Source: Emiliania huxleyi CCMP1516 (lineage: Eukaryota > Haptophyta > Isochrysidales > Noelaerhabdaceae). Taken from it: 64,000 bases of DNA. Below the pieces are notes generated by a model. It searched no databases, was not told where the DNA came from, and was given only the letters and a program-made list of their open reading frames with translations. This document shows, piece by piece, positions 10,017 to 24,300 of the stretch. The translations under genes were made by a program, and so were the position numbers. Each line of letters opens with the position of its first letter. Position 1 is the stretch's first letter. The stretch spans positions 330,728 through 394,727 of the forward strand of contig NW_005198091.1 in the NCBI RefSeq assembly GCF_000372725.1. The letters run 5' to 3'.

Positions 10017-10502
10017 GCACGAGCGATCAACCCAACAATGCCCCAAAGCCCCCTCCGGGGGGACCCCCCCTCACCCCGAGTGTCCGTGTCCTTCGCGAGT
10101 CACCGATGGGGGAGCGGGGGGGGGTGCGAGATGCACAGGGGAGGCTGGGGAGGGGGGGGTCCACTCTGAAGACTGCCGACCGCGGGGGGGTTTTGTCCCA
10201 CAGGGTTTTACCCTCCGCGTGAGGATCGGCGCGGCGAGGGGGTAGGCTCGAATTCGCCGCGCAACATATCACCCCCACAGGACCCCGCCCACCCCCCCTC
10301 ATGGTCCCACCTAGCACCCCAATGAGCCTTCGCACCCCCTCCTTGCGCAGTGTCCCCCACTATGTGTCGCCGTTATCGGGGCACGCTATCCTGTGCAGTC
10401 AGGGCAAGTGGGGGCGAGGCGCAGTCCCTCTGGTCTATACTGGTGTGGTTCTGTCCCTAGTCTCGGAGGGGGGCTTGAAGCTAAGAATATTTTATTTTTT
10501 TT

Positions 10503-10518
10503 TTAGTCCTTAGTCGTT
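10503..10518 (+). repeat. Target-site duplication, right copy
   Basis: TTAGTCCTTAGTCGTT, identical to 3207-3222. It directly follows the T-rich LINE end. Confidence 0.85.
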
Positions 10519-10604
10519 ACGTAATCTTCACCGCCCCAATATTCAGTGGTTCTTTCCAAGAGCAAGACCTCCACACAGCTCTACGCGTAATAAAACAGTA
10601 CGTT

Positions 10605-15001
<4,397 letters not shown>

Positions 15002-15336
15002 GGCACAGCACCTCCTCTGCGGTGCTCGGCCGTGCTGAGGTCGTGGGTGCCGCGAGAGGAGTGCCCGGGAGCTTCGATTTTCTCTTTCTTTGCTTCTTTA
15101 TTTCGTGTCGTCATCATCTGTCTCGCGTCCACCCATGCCGCGTTGGTGTCCACTCCGAGTGGCTGTTCTTCACCTTCCTACCTATTCACGTGCATTCCAG
15201 TTTCTTAAGAATTGGTAGGGGAATGTACGTAAGAACCAACGTCACTGAAAAGCGGGAAGGGGCACGGGTAGGGCACCAGTTCTCCCCGATTTCCGAGAAA
15301 GTGCGCTAGAGGTCTGTAGCCTGCGGACTCGCTTCG
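15002..15336. promoter_or_regulatory. Divergent intergenic region between carrier and Mpv17 genes, with dispersed repeat module
   Basis: 335 bp between two outward-facing start codons, so both promoters should lie here. Positions 15107-15184 carry a module also found at 18398-18453 and 63466-63552. No TATA or other core element can be named with confidence. Confidence 0.5.
15107..15184 (+). repeat. Dispersed repeat module 1, copy 1
   Basis: Shares GTCGTCATCATCTGTC, GCGTCCACCCAT and GCTGTTCTTCACCTTCCTAC-type blocks, in the same order and spacing, with 63466-63552; the second half also matches 18398-18453. Confidence 0.8.
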
Positions 15337-16038
15337 ATGATGCACTCCCGACTGCGGCAACTCCTGCTCCTGCTGCTCCCGCTCCTCGCACACGGCCTGC
15401 GAGCGGCGCCACGCCTGCACGCTGCTCACGCACCATCGCGCGGCGGGCGTGTCGCCGCGCTCGACGCCAGCGGCCTCGATGCGGCCGCGGCGTGGGCGGC
15501 TTACAACGTGCAGCTTGTTGAGCACCCGCTGGTAACAAAGGCGCTCACGGCAGGCCTGATCATCGGAGCGGGCGACGCGGCGGCGCAGACGCTGGAGGGG
15601 AGGCAGACGGGCGCGCCCTTTGACGGCGTCCGCTACCTCCGCTGGGCGATCTTTGGCCTTGTGCTGCAGGGGCCCTGGAACCACGCGTTCTACCAGCTGC
15701 TCGACGCCGCGCTGCCGCCCACCGCGGACCCGTTCACGCTCACCACCCTCGAGAAGGTCGGCATCGACCAGTTTGTGCAGGCGCCAATCTTCACCGTCAT
15801 CATCCTGTGCTTCTTCGCCGTTGTCGAGGGGAAGGGCCTCGCCTTCGCGCGCGAGCAGGTGAAGAACGACCTCGGCGGGATCCTCGTGAAGAACTGGAGC
15901 GTCTTCCTGCCCGCCACGGTGATCAACCTCGGCTTCTGCCCACCGGAGCTGCGCGTGCTCTTTCTCAACTGCGTTTTCTTCGGTTGGGTGGTCTACCTGT
16001 CACTGTTTCTGAATGCGGAGGGCGAGACCGCCGAGTGA
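15337..16038 (+). CDS. Mpv17/PMP22-family membrane protein, plastid-type leader
   Basis: 233 aa, intronless. The N-terminus is a clear signal peptide (LLLLLLPLLAHGLRAA) followed by an Arg/Ser/Ala-rich stretch, the bipartite leader of secondary-plastid proteins. The mature part is a complete Mpv17/PMP22 domain: YNVQLVEHPLVTKALTAG, GDAAAQ, DGVRYLRWAIFGLVLQGPWNHAFYQ (written in two overlapping motifs: YLRWAIFGLVLQGPWNHAFY), DQFVQAPIF, and the C-terminal signature NWSVFLPATVINLGFCPPELR with VLFLNCVFFGWVVYLS. Four membrane segments are expected. Family members are small organelle-membrane proteins, some forming channels; the substrate is unknown. There are two consecutive ATGs at 15337 and 15340. 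It is divergently arranged with the carrier gene 335 bp away. Confidence 0.92.
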   Translation: MMHSRLRQLLLLLLPLLAHGLRAAPRLHAAHAPSRGGRVAALDASGLDAAAAWAAYNVQLVEHPLVTKALTAGLIIGAGDAAAQTLEGRQTGAPFDGVRYLRWAIFGLVLQGPWNHAFYQLLDAALPPTADPFTLTTLEKVGIDQFVQAPIFTVIILCFFAVVEGKGLAFAREQVKNDLGGILVKNWSVFLPATVINLGFCPPELRVLFLNCVFFGWVVYLSLFLNAEGETAE

Positions 16039-16522
16039 GTGTTGTGGAGTGTTTCGTTGGTGCTATCTTTCGGCACGCCCGTGTGCCATACACGTAGCGT
16101 TTTTTGGCTTCTCTCCGAGAGAGGCCCAGAGCCCCTACAGCCAGCCGCCCCGTACGGCGGTCCCTTAGTGCTTAGAGCACCTTAGGAGAGCTCTTCATGC
16201 TTGAACTCCACAACCACCGCAAGTTGCGGGCCTGCCTCGGTGTCGGGAAGGAGCGTAAAAAAAACTGCGGCCCTCGAAAAGCTGCGAGAAGCTCATAGCG
16301 GCCCTCGATCTCTGACAACCTCGAAGAATGTGGGCTTCGCCTGCCTGCCCGACGCCTCCCCCGCCGCGGGGGCCCGTCCCGCGACGCCCACCGGCCGACC
16401 CCCACACTCGCCCCCCTTCTCAGGACCCGCCTCACGATGATGCTCGCCGGCGCCGGCGTCGCCTCGTCTCACGCACCTTGACGGTTGACGCCTTGCACGG
16501 GGTCGGACTGTGGCTGTCGATC
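16039..16522. other. Intergenic, largely a copied 5' module
   Basis: Between the Mpv17 stop and the ankyrin-gene stop (convergent genes). Positions 16212-16466 duplicate the 5' region and first ten codons of the gene at 29337. I see no gene of its own. Confidence 0.7.
16212..16466 (+). repeat. Copy of the 5' region of the 29337 gene
   Basis: 165 bp (16302-16466) match 29202-29366 with no difference that I can see, at a constant offset of 12900. The match weakens but continues to about 16212 with indels. The copy includes a TTCTCAG acceptor-like site, ATGATG and the first coding residues MMLAGAGVAS, then breaks into unrelated DNA. Confidence 0.92.
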
Positions 16523-17136
16523 TTACGGCACGGCGACGGAGGCGGCGCCGCGGCCCGCCTTTGACCACTCGTTGACTTCAGCCGCCAGTGCTGCGACGGT
16601 CCGCTTGCCCTTGATCGTCGTCCCCTTGGCCGAGGCGACAGGGCAGGCCTTGCTTGCCGCCTCGGGGCAGGCGGACAGCAGCGCCTTGCACACCGGCATG
16701 CAGTCGTTCCCAAAGGCGGCGCAGTGGAGAGGCAGGGCGCCGGCCTGTCGCGAGGGACGGGTCCTGCTGGGTAGGGTGGTGGCCTCTACGGGGTAACGAG
16801 TGGAGGGCGCGAGGCCTTGGTCTCTGCACGGATCCCTGCGGGGTTCGCAGCCAGAAGGACGAGCACGACAGGCAGCGAGGAGGACGAGCACGCGGCAAAG
16901 TGAAGCGGCAACCAGCCGGCCTTGTCCGCTGTCTCCGCCGCCCGTGGGTTCTGCGAGATTAGTTTCTTCACAATCGTAACTGAGGCTGCTCGCGCCGCCA
17001 CGTGAAGCGGAAGCCACCCGTTTGCGTCCCTGATGAAGGCGGCTCTGCCGTTTGAGGCGAGATGAAGGAGGACCTTCTCTTCGTCGGCGTACGATGCACC
17101 CAGGTGGAGGAAGGTAGGAGAAGCTTTCGGCTTCAT
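16523..17136 (-). CDS. Small ankyrin-repeat protein, 2 exons
   Basis: 180 aa from ATG 17136: exon 1 is 17136-16816 and exon 2 is 16744-16523. Ankyrin consensus pieces are visible: RDANGWLPLHVAARAAS..VKKLISQNPRAAETAD, KAGWLPLHFAACSS..LVLLAANPAGIRAET, and, after the intron, KAGALPLHCAAFGN..CKALLSACPEAA. The intron (16815-16745, 71 nt) starts with GC; joining AAG|GC to ACAG|GCC restores the third repeat exactly. This is a typical protein-protein interaction fold with no other domain, so no specific role can be given. The last 30 residues (KGTTIKGKRTVAALAAEVNEW) are not ankyrin. Confidence 0.88.
16745..16815 (-). other. 71-nt GC-AG intron in ankyrin gene
   Basis: Phase 0, donor ACCAAG|GCCTCG, acceptor GCGACAG. 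It falls inside an ankyrin repeat whose consensus continues across the junction (AETK|AGALPLHCAA). Confidence 0.85.
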
Positions 17137-17249
17137 TGCGGAATGAGAGAGGCAAGCAACGGCTTTTGGCGACCGCCCTGGCGAAGGCGTGTTGAGAAGC
17201 GAAAAGAATTTACACCCACAGCTCGCTTTACACACTTCCGCGCACGATA

Positions 17250-17852
17250 TTGGGCACGGAACGTACCGAACGTAGAGCCGAGCGGAAGGAAGCGGGGGAA
17301 GATGACTCAGAGGAGGACGAACCAGTGGAAATCCCGTTGTCAGCCGTCACGATGCACCCGAAGGGGACCCCAGCGCCGGCATCATCCGTGAAGGCACAAG
17401 TGTTCGAAGAGAGAGTGGACCTGAGCAATGATATGACTGGGCGGCAAATGATAGCAGTGGGCGTCAGAAGACTCGTCCTTGCTCGAGGAGAGCTATAGAC
17501 TGAGGGGCCAGGATATGCAAGGAGGGCGGAGCTGCGCCGAAAGGCGAAAGAAGCCGAGAGAACAAGGGAACGGCAGGCGGCGGCGGCGGCGCAGAACGAG
17601 GCAGAGGAGAGCGACGCGACAGAGGAAGAAGCGACAAGGGAGAGCACGACGAGAAGGGGGCGACCGCGAGGTGGCACGAAGGTTGAAGCGAGAATCGGCG
17701 AGAGACTGCGAAGGGAGATAGAAAGAGGCGGACGCCCATGGTGGGGTGATGATAGGCGGAGCTGCGCAAGCACGAGATGGAGAACGCGAGGCTGTGGTGT
17801 TAAAGCAGTGAAAGGGTGGGTGACGGCTAGCGCATCACACCCCTCTCCTTAA
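17250..17852 (+). pseudogene. Interrupted open frame of a dispersed repeat, AT-hook-like, family unknown
   Basis: One reading frame of about 200 codons broken by one internal stop. The first part reads SEEDEPVEIPLSAVTMHPKG; the second is charged and coiled-coil-like (ELRRKAKEAERTRERQAAA) with an AT-hook-like TRRGRPRGG, then GGRPWWGDDR. Its 3' end (17680-17896) recurs at 63560-63722, so this looks like part of a multicopy element. I cannot name the family. Confidence 0.45.
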
Positions 17853-17896
17853 AATCCCTGTGTGGTGGCGGCGTGCCGTCCTCCCATCCCTCCCTT
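17680..17896 (+). repeat. Dispersed repeat module 2, copy 1
   Basis: Matches 63560-63722: GAGAATnGGCGAGA, GACGCCCA, GGGTGGGnGACGGCTAGC, then CTCCTTAAAATCCCTGTG and GTCCTCCC..CATCCCTCCCTT. This copy has about 60 extra bases in the middle. Confidence 0.85.
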
Positions 17897-18080
17897 GGGT
17901 TGCCCGCTTTCTTTCTTTCTTTACTGGGCTCGTGGTAGTGAGAGACTGCCGGTGAGAAGCCGGAGGAAGGTCGCTAGACTGAGATGAGACCACCAGTGGA
18001 GTTGCAGTTGGGATTCCACCGTGCACCGCGCTGCGAGCCTGTCGTGTCCCTTGTCAGGAGCAGGAGAGCCCCACCTGTCC

Positions 18081-18224
18081 CCCTGATCGTCCTTCCAAAA
18101 TCCTGCTCGTGCAGGTGTGGACCCTGATCCCTGTCCTCCTCCCCTATCCCTCGTTTGGGCCAGTCCGCGGAACGCGCGCACTGGGCACGGGACTGGCGCG
18201 CACTGGGACTAACACAGGTACACC
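18081..18224 (+). repeat. Dispersed repeat B, copy 1
   Basis: Left block TTCCAAAATCCTGCTCGTGC and right block GGGCACGGGACTGGCGCGCA followed by CTGG.ACTAACACAGG. Both blocks recur in inverted orientation at 37522-37812; the right block also occurs at 44436-44481. The interval between blocks differs in length. Confidence 0.85.
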
Positions 18225-18397
18225 ACGGGAGCCGCCTAAGCGACCCTGCGTGAAGGGAAAAGAATTTTACAAGCTGCACGGCGGACTGACGCGCACTGGC
18301 ACTAACACAGGCGAAGAAGAGTTTACAATAAATTGCTCTCTCACAACAGACAACACTTCTAATAAAGATAATTATTTTCCTTCGCCTTGGCTTGATT

Positions 18398-18453
18398 GGT
18401 GTCCAGTCGCAGTCCGAGCCTGGCTGTTCTTCACCTTCGATACATACATACAT
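18398..18453 (+). repeat. Dispersed repeat module 1, copy 2 (partial)
   Basis: GGTGTCCAGTC..AGTCCGAGCCTGGCTGTTCTTCACCTTC then CATACATACAT, matching the second half of 63466-63552. Confidence 0.8.
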
Positions 18454-19130
18454 AATAAGCGACTTCCTGTGGCGAGGCACTAAGGTCGGGGCACTCGACC
18501 GCCCTCGCTCGGCCTCGCCGCAGGCAGGCAAGCTCATTCATTGTACATTGACGATCTTGCTCTGCTGCGATGGTCGTGTGAAGAATTCACCTTGGGGGTG
18601 TTCATCCGTGTTCATTCCTGGGCATCCCAACTGTGAACCCCAAGGGTGAAGAACGATTCATGTATACACGCTGGTTGGTCGCTGCTTCTGCAATCCATTT
18701 GCGCTTGGTGTGTGGCGTTTTTCGTAACTCGAAAGCTGAAGTGGTAAAGAAAAACAACGGCAGTATGTTCTTTGTGTGTAGGTCGTCTAGAAGTTGCTAT
18801 GTCTACTGCTCTTCTGCTGACCTCTGCGCTGGCCGAGCCCCTGCCACGCCCGCCCCCCCTCCCCTCTCTCCCCCCTCACTCCCCTGCCCGCCACACGGTT
18901 GAAATGGCACACATGACCACGCCACCTCGCGCGCAGGTGGGGAGGGGCACAACTCGTAATGAATGGTGGGCGTGCCCACCCCGGAGTGGTTCGACCCCAC
19001 GCAAATCCGAGACGGTGTGACGGGATGCTGGCTCTGTGGTCTCAGGCCCAGTGAGGTAGTGCACGAGACTATCCCGGATCCTGCTGAACAAGCTCCTCTT
19101 GTAGCTCGATCGGTCACACCGCCATCGCCG

Positions 19131-19274
19131 TCGGGGAGAGGGGGGACGACACTCTAGACGACACTGCTTCGGCAGCGTGCACCTCGATCCTGTACCGTGT
19201 TTGTTATGACCCCCCCCCATGAACACACCAGCGAGGGAGGGCGAGACGATCGAGGGGTCCCGTACCATGCGGAA
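19131..19274 (+). repeat. Shared 5' module upstream of SAP genes, copy 1
   Basis: Matches the reverse complement of 62066-62192: GGAGAGGGGGGACGACACT, GCAGCGTGCACCTCGATCCTG, a C-run, then CACCAGCGAGGGAGGGCGAG and ACGATCGAGGGGTCC. It ends about 78 bp before the start codon at 19352. Confidence 0.88.
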
Positions 19275-19351
19275 TCGACCCTATCCAGTGCTCAAGTGCT
19301 CAAGTGCTCAACGCACAACGGCAGTATAACTCTCTCTCGCGGACTTGCGAC

Positions 19352-20461
19352 ATGCAGACCTGCGAGCAATGCGGTCAGCCGGAAGAGTCTCTATTCCGTT
19401 GCGCGGACCGAAATTGCCCGGCGTGCCTCTGTGCCGACTGCAATGCATACAACGATACGGCACGATACAGCGACGTTCCAGGCGGTGTGGACTACATCTG
19501 CTGCATGCGTTGCGGTGGGTCTGTCGAGCGCAAAGTGGGCGATTACTGGGTGCTGGTCCATAACGACAATGATGAGGACAAGGCCGATCCGGCCAAGCAG
19601 GTTGACCGCGACTTCATCTCACCCATCGGCTACTGGACTGATTTTGACAGCATGTACTGCGCGCTCGTGCCTCCTGAAGACGACCCTTCTTTCAACCCGA
19701 AGGACCGTGACAAGTATGGCTTGTTGTGCGCTCCTACACCCAAGACGATGCGCATCCCGTTTACCTGTGTCGGCTGCTACAAAGAGGAACCGCACCGAGT
19801 GATCCCCGGAGAATCCCCGAGTGAGGTGCGCGCGATGGAGCACCGCGTGGTCGCCGAGTGGGACGGCGGGCAGAACACCGGCCTGCCGGCGCGGCTACAA
19901 TGCGAGCCGTGCTTCGCTCGCCACCAGCGCCATCAAGAGAAGCTGCGGCGGGAACGGGAGGAGGATCATCGCCGCGAGGAGATGGAGCGGCGCGAGTGGG
20001 AGAAGCGGTCGCAGGCCAAGCAAAGCATCAAGCGGAAGGCCAAGCAGGAGGAGCAAGAGCGGCGTCTACGCACGACGGCAGGCGCGGACGATGCCGACAA
20101 GGCCCGCATGGCCACGCTCAAGATCGACGCGCTAAAGCGCGTCTGCGCGGCGAATATGCTGCTCGTGTCTGGCAACAAGTCGCAGCTGCTCGAGCGGCTG
20201 ATCGGCTGCCGTCGCCACGGCCGTCTGGGCTCGGCCTGTCCCCAATGCAAGTGCGGGAAGCTCGAGATGTGCTACAGGGATGATGGCCCTAGCGGTAGCT
20301 TCCCAGAGCCGAGCGCGGTCCACTGCAAGCACATGAAAGGCATGGGCCGACCGTGCGGCTACGTCAAGATCACGAGCGGGGGCAAGAGCGAGGTGCTCAA
20401 GGGCAAGCTGATCGACAGCCCCGAGGGCGATCTTGCGGGCGCACAGCTGATTCTGGTGTGA
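19352..20461 (+). CDS. Cys-rich zinc-finger and SAP-domain protein with C-terminal zinc module
   Basis: 369 aa from ATG 19352. The N-terminus is a Cys cluster (CEQCGQ..CADRNCPACLCADC, then CCMRCGG), likely two zinc ions. The middle has another CVGCYKEE..CEPCFARHQRH pair followed by a long charged helix (KLRREREEDHRREEMERRE). At about residues 245-285 is a SAP-like DNA-binding motif (LKIDALKRVCAANMLLVSGNKSQLLERL), immediately followed by CPQCKCGKLEMCYRDDG..HCKHMKGMGRPCGYV, which looks like the zinc module that follows SAP in PADR1/PARP-type proteins. A nuclear DNA-binding role is inferred. Intronless. Its upstream module is shared with the SAP gene at 62016. Confidence 0.8.
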   Translation: MQTCEQCGQPEESLFRCADRNCPACLCADCNAYNDTARYSDVPGGVDYICCMRCGGSVERKVGDYWVLVHNDNDEDKADPAKQVDRDFISPIGYWTDFDSMYCALVPPEDDPSFNPKDRDKYGLLCAPTPKTMRIPFTCVGCYKEEPHRVIPGESPSEVRAMEHRVVAEWDGGQNTGLPARLQCEPCFARHQRHQEKLRREREEDHRREEMERREWEKRSQAKQSIKRKAKQEEQERRLRTTAGADDADKARMATLKIDALKRVCAANMLLVSGNKSQLLERLIGCRRHGRLGSACPQCKCGKLEMCYRDDGPSGSFPEPSAVHCKHMKGMGRPCGYVKITSGGKSEVLKGKLIDSPEGDLAGAQLILV

Positions 20462-21336
20462 CGAGAAGAAACGACCGTGAAGACGCAGTGGAGGGCCATG
20501 ATGCTTGGTCCCGGACCTACTGCCTTCACGCATGGACATGGACAGGGCTATGCCCCGCTCGCATGTGAGGGAAACCCCAGCCTCATCATTTTTGATGCGT
20601 GACATCGGTGCCTCCTGCTCCCATTTCCGCCAGGTTGGCAACTGAGTGGATACTGGTTGGCAATCATCCACAGGCACCGGTTCGCGGGGAGAGGAGTGGA
20701 CGCGTATGACAGCCCGCGCGCGTGCAGCCACGCCTCATGCCCGCGGTGGCGTCCTTGTATTCCTGGTTCTTGACGCCAGGCGCAGGCCGACGCCACCGAT
20801 CGATCCACGTGTCTTCCACTGCGTCTGCTTGAGCCTGCGGCCGCCAAAACGGTCCGCGCGTCTTCCGCCGAGTGCAAGGAGTGCAAGGGAGTAGAAAGCG
20901 TAAGAGGTGAAGGCGGCCACCACGCCGTCCTCCTCCGCCACCTGTTGTTGTTCTGCTTTTCCTTCGTGTTGGTTTCAAACAAGAAATACTGTCCCGTTTT
21001 GCTGTTCACAGCTAGGGACGGCCTCTGCGGCTAAGTCAAATCACCCCCACCGCCTCCCACCGGGAGGGGGAAGGCTGGGGGTGATTTCTCAGATTTTTCC
21101 CGCAACCTCCTTCCCCGATAGAGGACCCCTCCCTGAGTCGGCGGATCGAATTTCCACGCGAATTCCCCTCGGGCATCGCTGTGAATGAGCATTCGCAGGC
21201 CAGGCCACAGGTGCCAGCCGCACTGGCGGTGCTCTCGCTCCCTTCCTCGCCGCCACGCCGACTGGCGAGCTCGTCGCGGGCGGCCAGGTGATCGGCTAGA
21301 GCGCAGACGTCGGGCTTGGCCTCCGTCGCCGTTCAG
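20462..21336. other. Intergenic with one hairpin, no gene seen
   Basis: No convincing coding region. A minus-strand open frame at 20941-20735 begins MAEEDGVVAAFTSYAFYSLA, but its remainder is low quality and it has no recognisable family. The hairpin at 21038-21087 is the only clear structure. Confidence 0.5.
21038..21087. repeat. Short inverted repeat (hairpin)
   Basis: AAATCACCCCCA at the left and TGGGGGTGATTT at the right, with further CCTCCC/GGGAGG pairing inside. It could form a strong RNA or DNA hairpin. Confidence 0.8.
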
Positions 21337-24300
21337 ATGGACGGCTGTTGGTGGTGCGGGACCACGAACTGGTCTCGCAAGGGCGGTGAGGCGGCCAACG
21401 GGCTGCCCGCCGTGGCTCTAGAGCGAGGAGAAGCGCTCGGGCCGGCGTCTCCGGCGTCGACGCGCATCCATAAGGACTGCGCGGCGGCGGTACGCAAGAG
21501 AGCTTCTGCGCGCGCTGCTGAGGAGCGTGCTGCTCCGCCGGCAAGAAGCACGCGCTCCGCTGTCGAGACTGCGCGTCCCGACAGCAAGCGCCCCGCTGTC
21601 GGCGGCTGGGCGACGGTGTCGAGGCCGGGCACTAGTTTAGGCTTGCCGCCGCCCGGCAAGGCGCAGCGGACCGACGCACTCGATCGGATGGAGGAGGAGC
21701 CGCCGCCGCCTCATCCGCTGCCGCCTCCCGCTCCCGCTCCTGCTCCTGCTCCCGCCGCCAGCAGCCAGGAGGAGGCGGCGGAGACACCGGACGCGCGTGT
21801 GGCAGCCCGCTCACGTACCAGCATCCGATGGCTCTCTGTGGAGGGCGGGAGCGACTCGGAGATGGCGCAGCGCTGCCGGAATGAGATGGCGGCTCGCCGA
21901 CAGGTGGATGATGAGTTGAGGGCTGCGGAGGCGCGGCTGGCGACAGCGGAGAAGACCATCGCCGCCCTGAGGCAGGAGGTCGCCGCGGGCGCGCCGGCGC
22001 GGGCGCGCTTATCCGACCTGGAGAAGGCGAGCAGGGGCGCGGTCTCGTACAAGACGTTCTTGCAGGCTGCCGCCATCTGCAAGGACGCCGGTCACCAGTG
22101 CGCGCCAGAGCCCAAGTGTCGATCTTTCCCCCCCCACTTGCTCACTCCTCGCGCGCACTCCGCCCGCAGTGACATGTGCGGCAATTTCGCCCTGTGGCTG
22201 ACTTCGGACCGCTTTCATCCAGACTGCCCCGCGGCGCATGAGCTGAGCGACGCCTCCGCCAACTTGCTGCAGCCGCACGCCTCGCGTTTTCGCTGGTCGG
22301 AGGCGTCGCAGCGCCACCTTGTATCGCAACACTCCTCACGCAGGTCGAGTCTTTCACCTCGCCCTCTCCGTCCACCCCAGCCCCAATTATTCACAACCCT
22401 GCGCTTCCGTGCCTCGCAGCGCTTCCGCAGCGCTCGACATCCGGAACGGCCTGAACGAGAAGCCGGGATGGCGTGGCACGCCTCAGCCTTCCCACACGAC
22501 GCTCGTCGCTTGGCGCGAGAGGATGCTAGCGGCGCCGAGCGGCGGCAGCGCGGACCCGCCTCTGGGCTTCCTGCGAAACAACGCGATCGACTTCATTAAC
22601 GGCTACATCGCGCAGCTGCAAGCGGATGGGCCGCACCTCCTCGACGGCGTCGTGCCGGTCTGGCTCGGGAACGATGCGACCGACATGACAAACGCGCTTC
22701 GCGAGACGCGCAAGTTCACTTTTGTCAACGACGCCGACCACTCCCTCTTCGACCCGGGCGCGCCGAGCCCGAAGGTCCTTGAGCAGCGCTATGTTGCCCT
22801 TCAACAGGGCCTCGAGCAGCCAGGGAGCGGCGGCCTCGTCGCCGCGCTTCTCTTCCTGCAGGAGCAGGCTCCGATGCTTGCCGAGCGCGCGGCGGCATGC
22901 GAGGCAAACGCTCTCAAAGCGCTCGCTCGATTCCGCAAGGCCCCCCGCCTCTCCGCATCCAGGCGCACCGTCGCAAAACCGACGAAAAGCGTGCAGGCGG
23001 CCGCTGAGCTCGCCGCCCACGCCGCCTCGCTTGGGCTGGGCGACGCGACTGTGCCGCTGGACCCAGCGCAGTACGACCTGGACTCGGCGAAGAAGGCGCT
23101 CGTCGGCAAGGGCGGTGGGCGGCTCGTCAAAGTGTATGCGAGCGAGTATTCGGATGGAGACGATGAGGCGCCGCCGCGGCTGCCGGGGCAGGAGGAGGAG
23201 GAGGAGGAGGAGGAGGAGCATTACGTTGGCGTGATATCAAAGGTGGCGGCGGGGGCGCAGGGCGCAATCACAGTCAGCGTCGCCTATCCAGGCGTCGCCG
23301 CAGGCGAGGAGGCCACTCTCGAGGAGATGAATTTGGAAGTGGCACTCTCCCACTTGGTGCCGTTTCATGCGATGACCGAGGAGCAGCTGGGCAAGCTGCC
23401 AAGGTCGCTGCTCGAGCGTGAGTGCGGCGCAGATGGGCGGAAGCTTCGGGGCGTCAGCGGAAAGCCGGCCAAGGCACTAGGAACGCTGCTCTTTGACGCT
23501 CTTGCTGCGCTCGAGCGCGCCACTCCCGGCGCCGACGACCGCGACGCCACTGATGGCGCTGGCGGTTCCCCGGAGGCCGTCGCCGTCACGCCCGGCGAGG
23601 CTGCAATCGACGACGACGTCGGCGTGGTCTCAAGCGGCTCGTCCTTGCGCGACCAGCTGCGCGAGTTGTCGGAGGGGTTGCAACAGCGCCAGATCGTGGC
23701 GATCGAGAAGTACAACGCGCTGCACAGCGCCGCGTGCCAACGGCGCGACTCTGCAGCGGCGCTGCTCGCGGCGGTGCTCGGTCCTAATGATGGTCCGCTC
23801 AACGAGGAGTCCTGCGCCATGCTGGTTTCGGCGATGACCAATGTCGATGCTCTAAAGCTGCGGGCGGTGGCGTCGGTCAGGGACGTGGTCGCCACGATGC
23901 GGAAGTGCGCGACGAAGCTTCTGGTGTACAAGGTAATGGATTGGGCCGCGCGCCGGCCCGTCACCGTCGCGCGCTTCGCGCTGAGCGGCGCGACTAGCGC
24001 GCAGCGGCAGCTGCAAATAAACACGTACGTCTTGAATGCGCTGCACGCGGCCTTTGACGAGCGCTGCCGCGACAGCGCGGCGCGCACTTCGAGCGGCGGC
24101 CCGATTGTTGCGCGGGTCCAGCTTCTCCAGTCGGATGGAGAGGCGTGCAACCTCAAAGCCAATCCTTACCCTGGCGCAGGCCCCTCATCGCTGCTAGACC
24201 TGGCCGTCGCCGCGGCGGAGCGGGTCAAGGCGCTTCGTGCGCAGCATCGGAGGGACGTCCCAGCTCTCATCACGGCTATTTTGGCGGAGACGGTCCCGAA

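Larger units (their letters stand above)
3223..10502 (+). mobile_element. Full-length non-LTR retrotransposon (LINE), single ORF, 7280 bp
   Basis: The element is bounded by an exact 16-bp direct repeat (3207-3222 and 10503-10518), the signature of target-primed reverse transcription. Its 5' end lies only 14 nt before the first ATG (3237) of one uninterrupted frame ending at 9299, which suggests no 5' truncation. The remaining 1.2 kb (9300-10502) is the 3' region: short GACCGATGACCGCT-type tandem repeats, a 97-codon open stretch, an 11-bp minisatellite, G/C-rich sequence and a T-rich end (TATTTTATTTTTTTTT). The T-rich rather than A-rich 3' end is unusual for a LINE on this strand. Exact duplication and an intact frame imply a very recent insertion. 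It sits between the coiled-coil gene and the 3' end of the carrier gene. Confidence 0.88.
17897..19130. other. Intergenic, repeat-rich, no gene seen
   Basis: Contains (CTTT)n at about 17909-17925, dispersed repeat B (18081-18224), a partial second copy of its end at about 18284-18312, and module 1 (18398-18453). The rest is unremarkable; short open frames do not look like protein. Confidence 0.6.

Noticed and set aside
9805-10046. Open frames over the 11-bp repeat
   Set aside because: Repeat-driven, no flanking protein signal.
20735-20941. Small membrane protein on the minus strand
   Set aside because: Only the first 20 residues look protein-like; the rest is low-complexity Arg/Gly and there is no homology I recognise.
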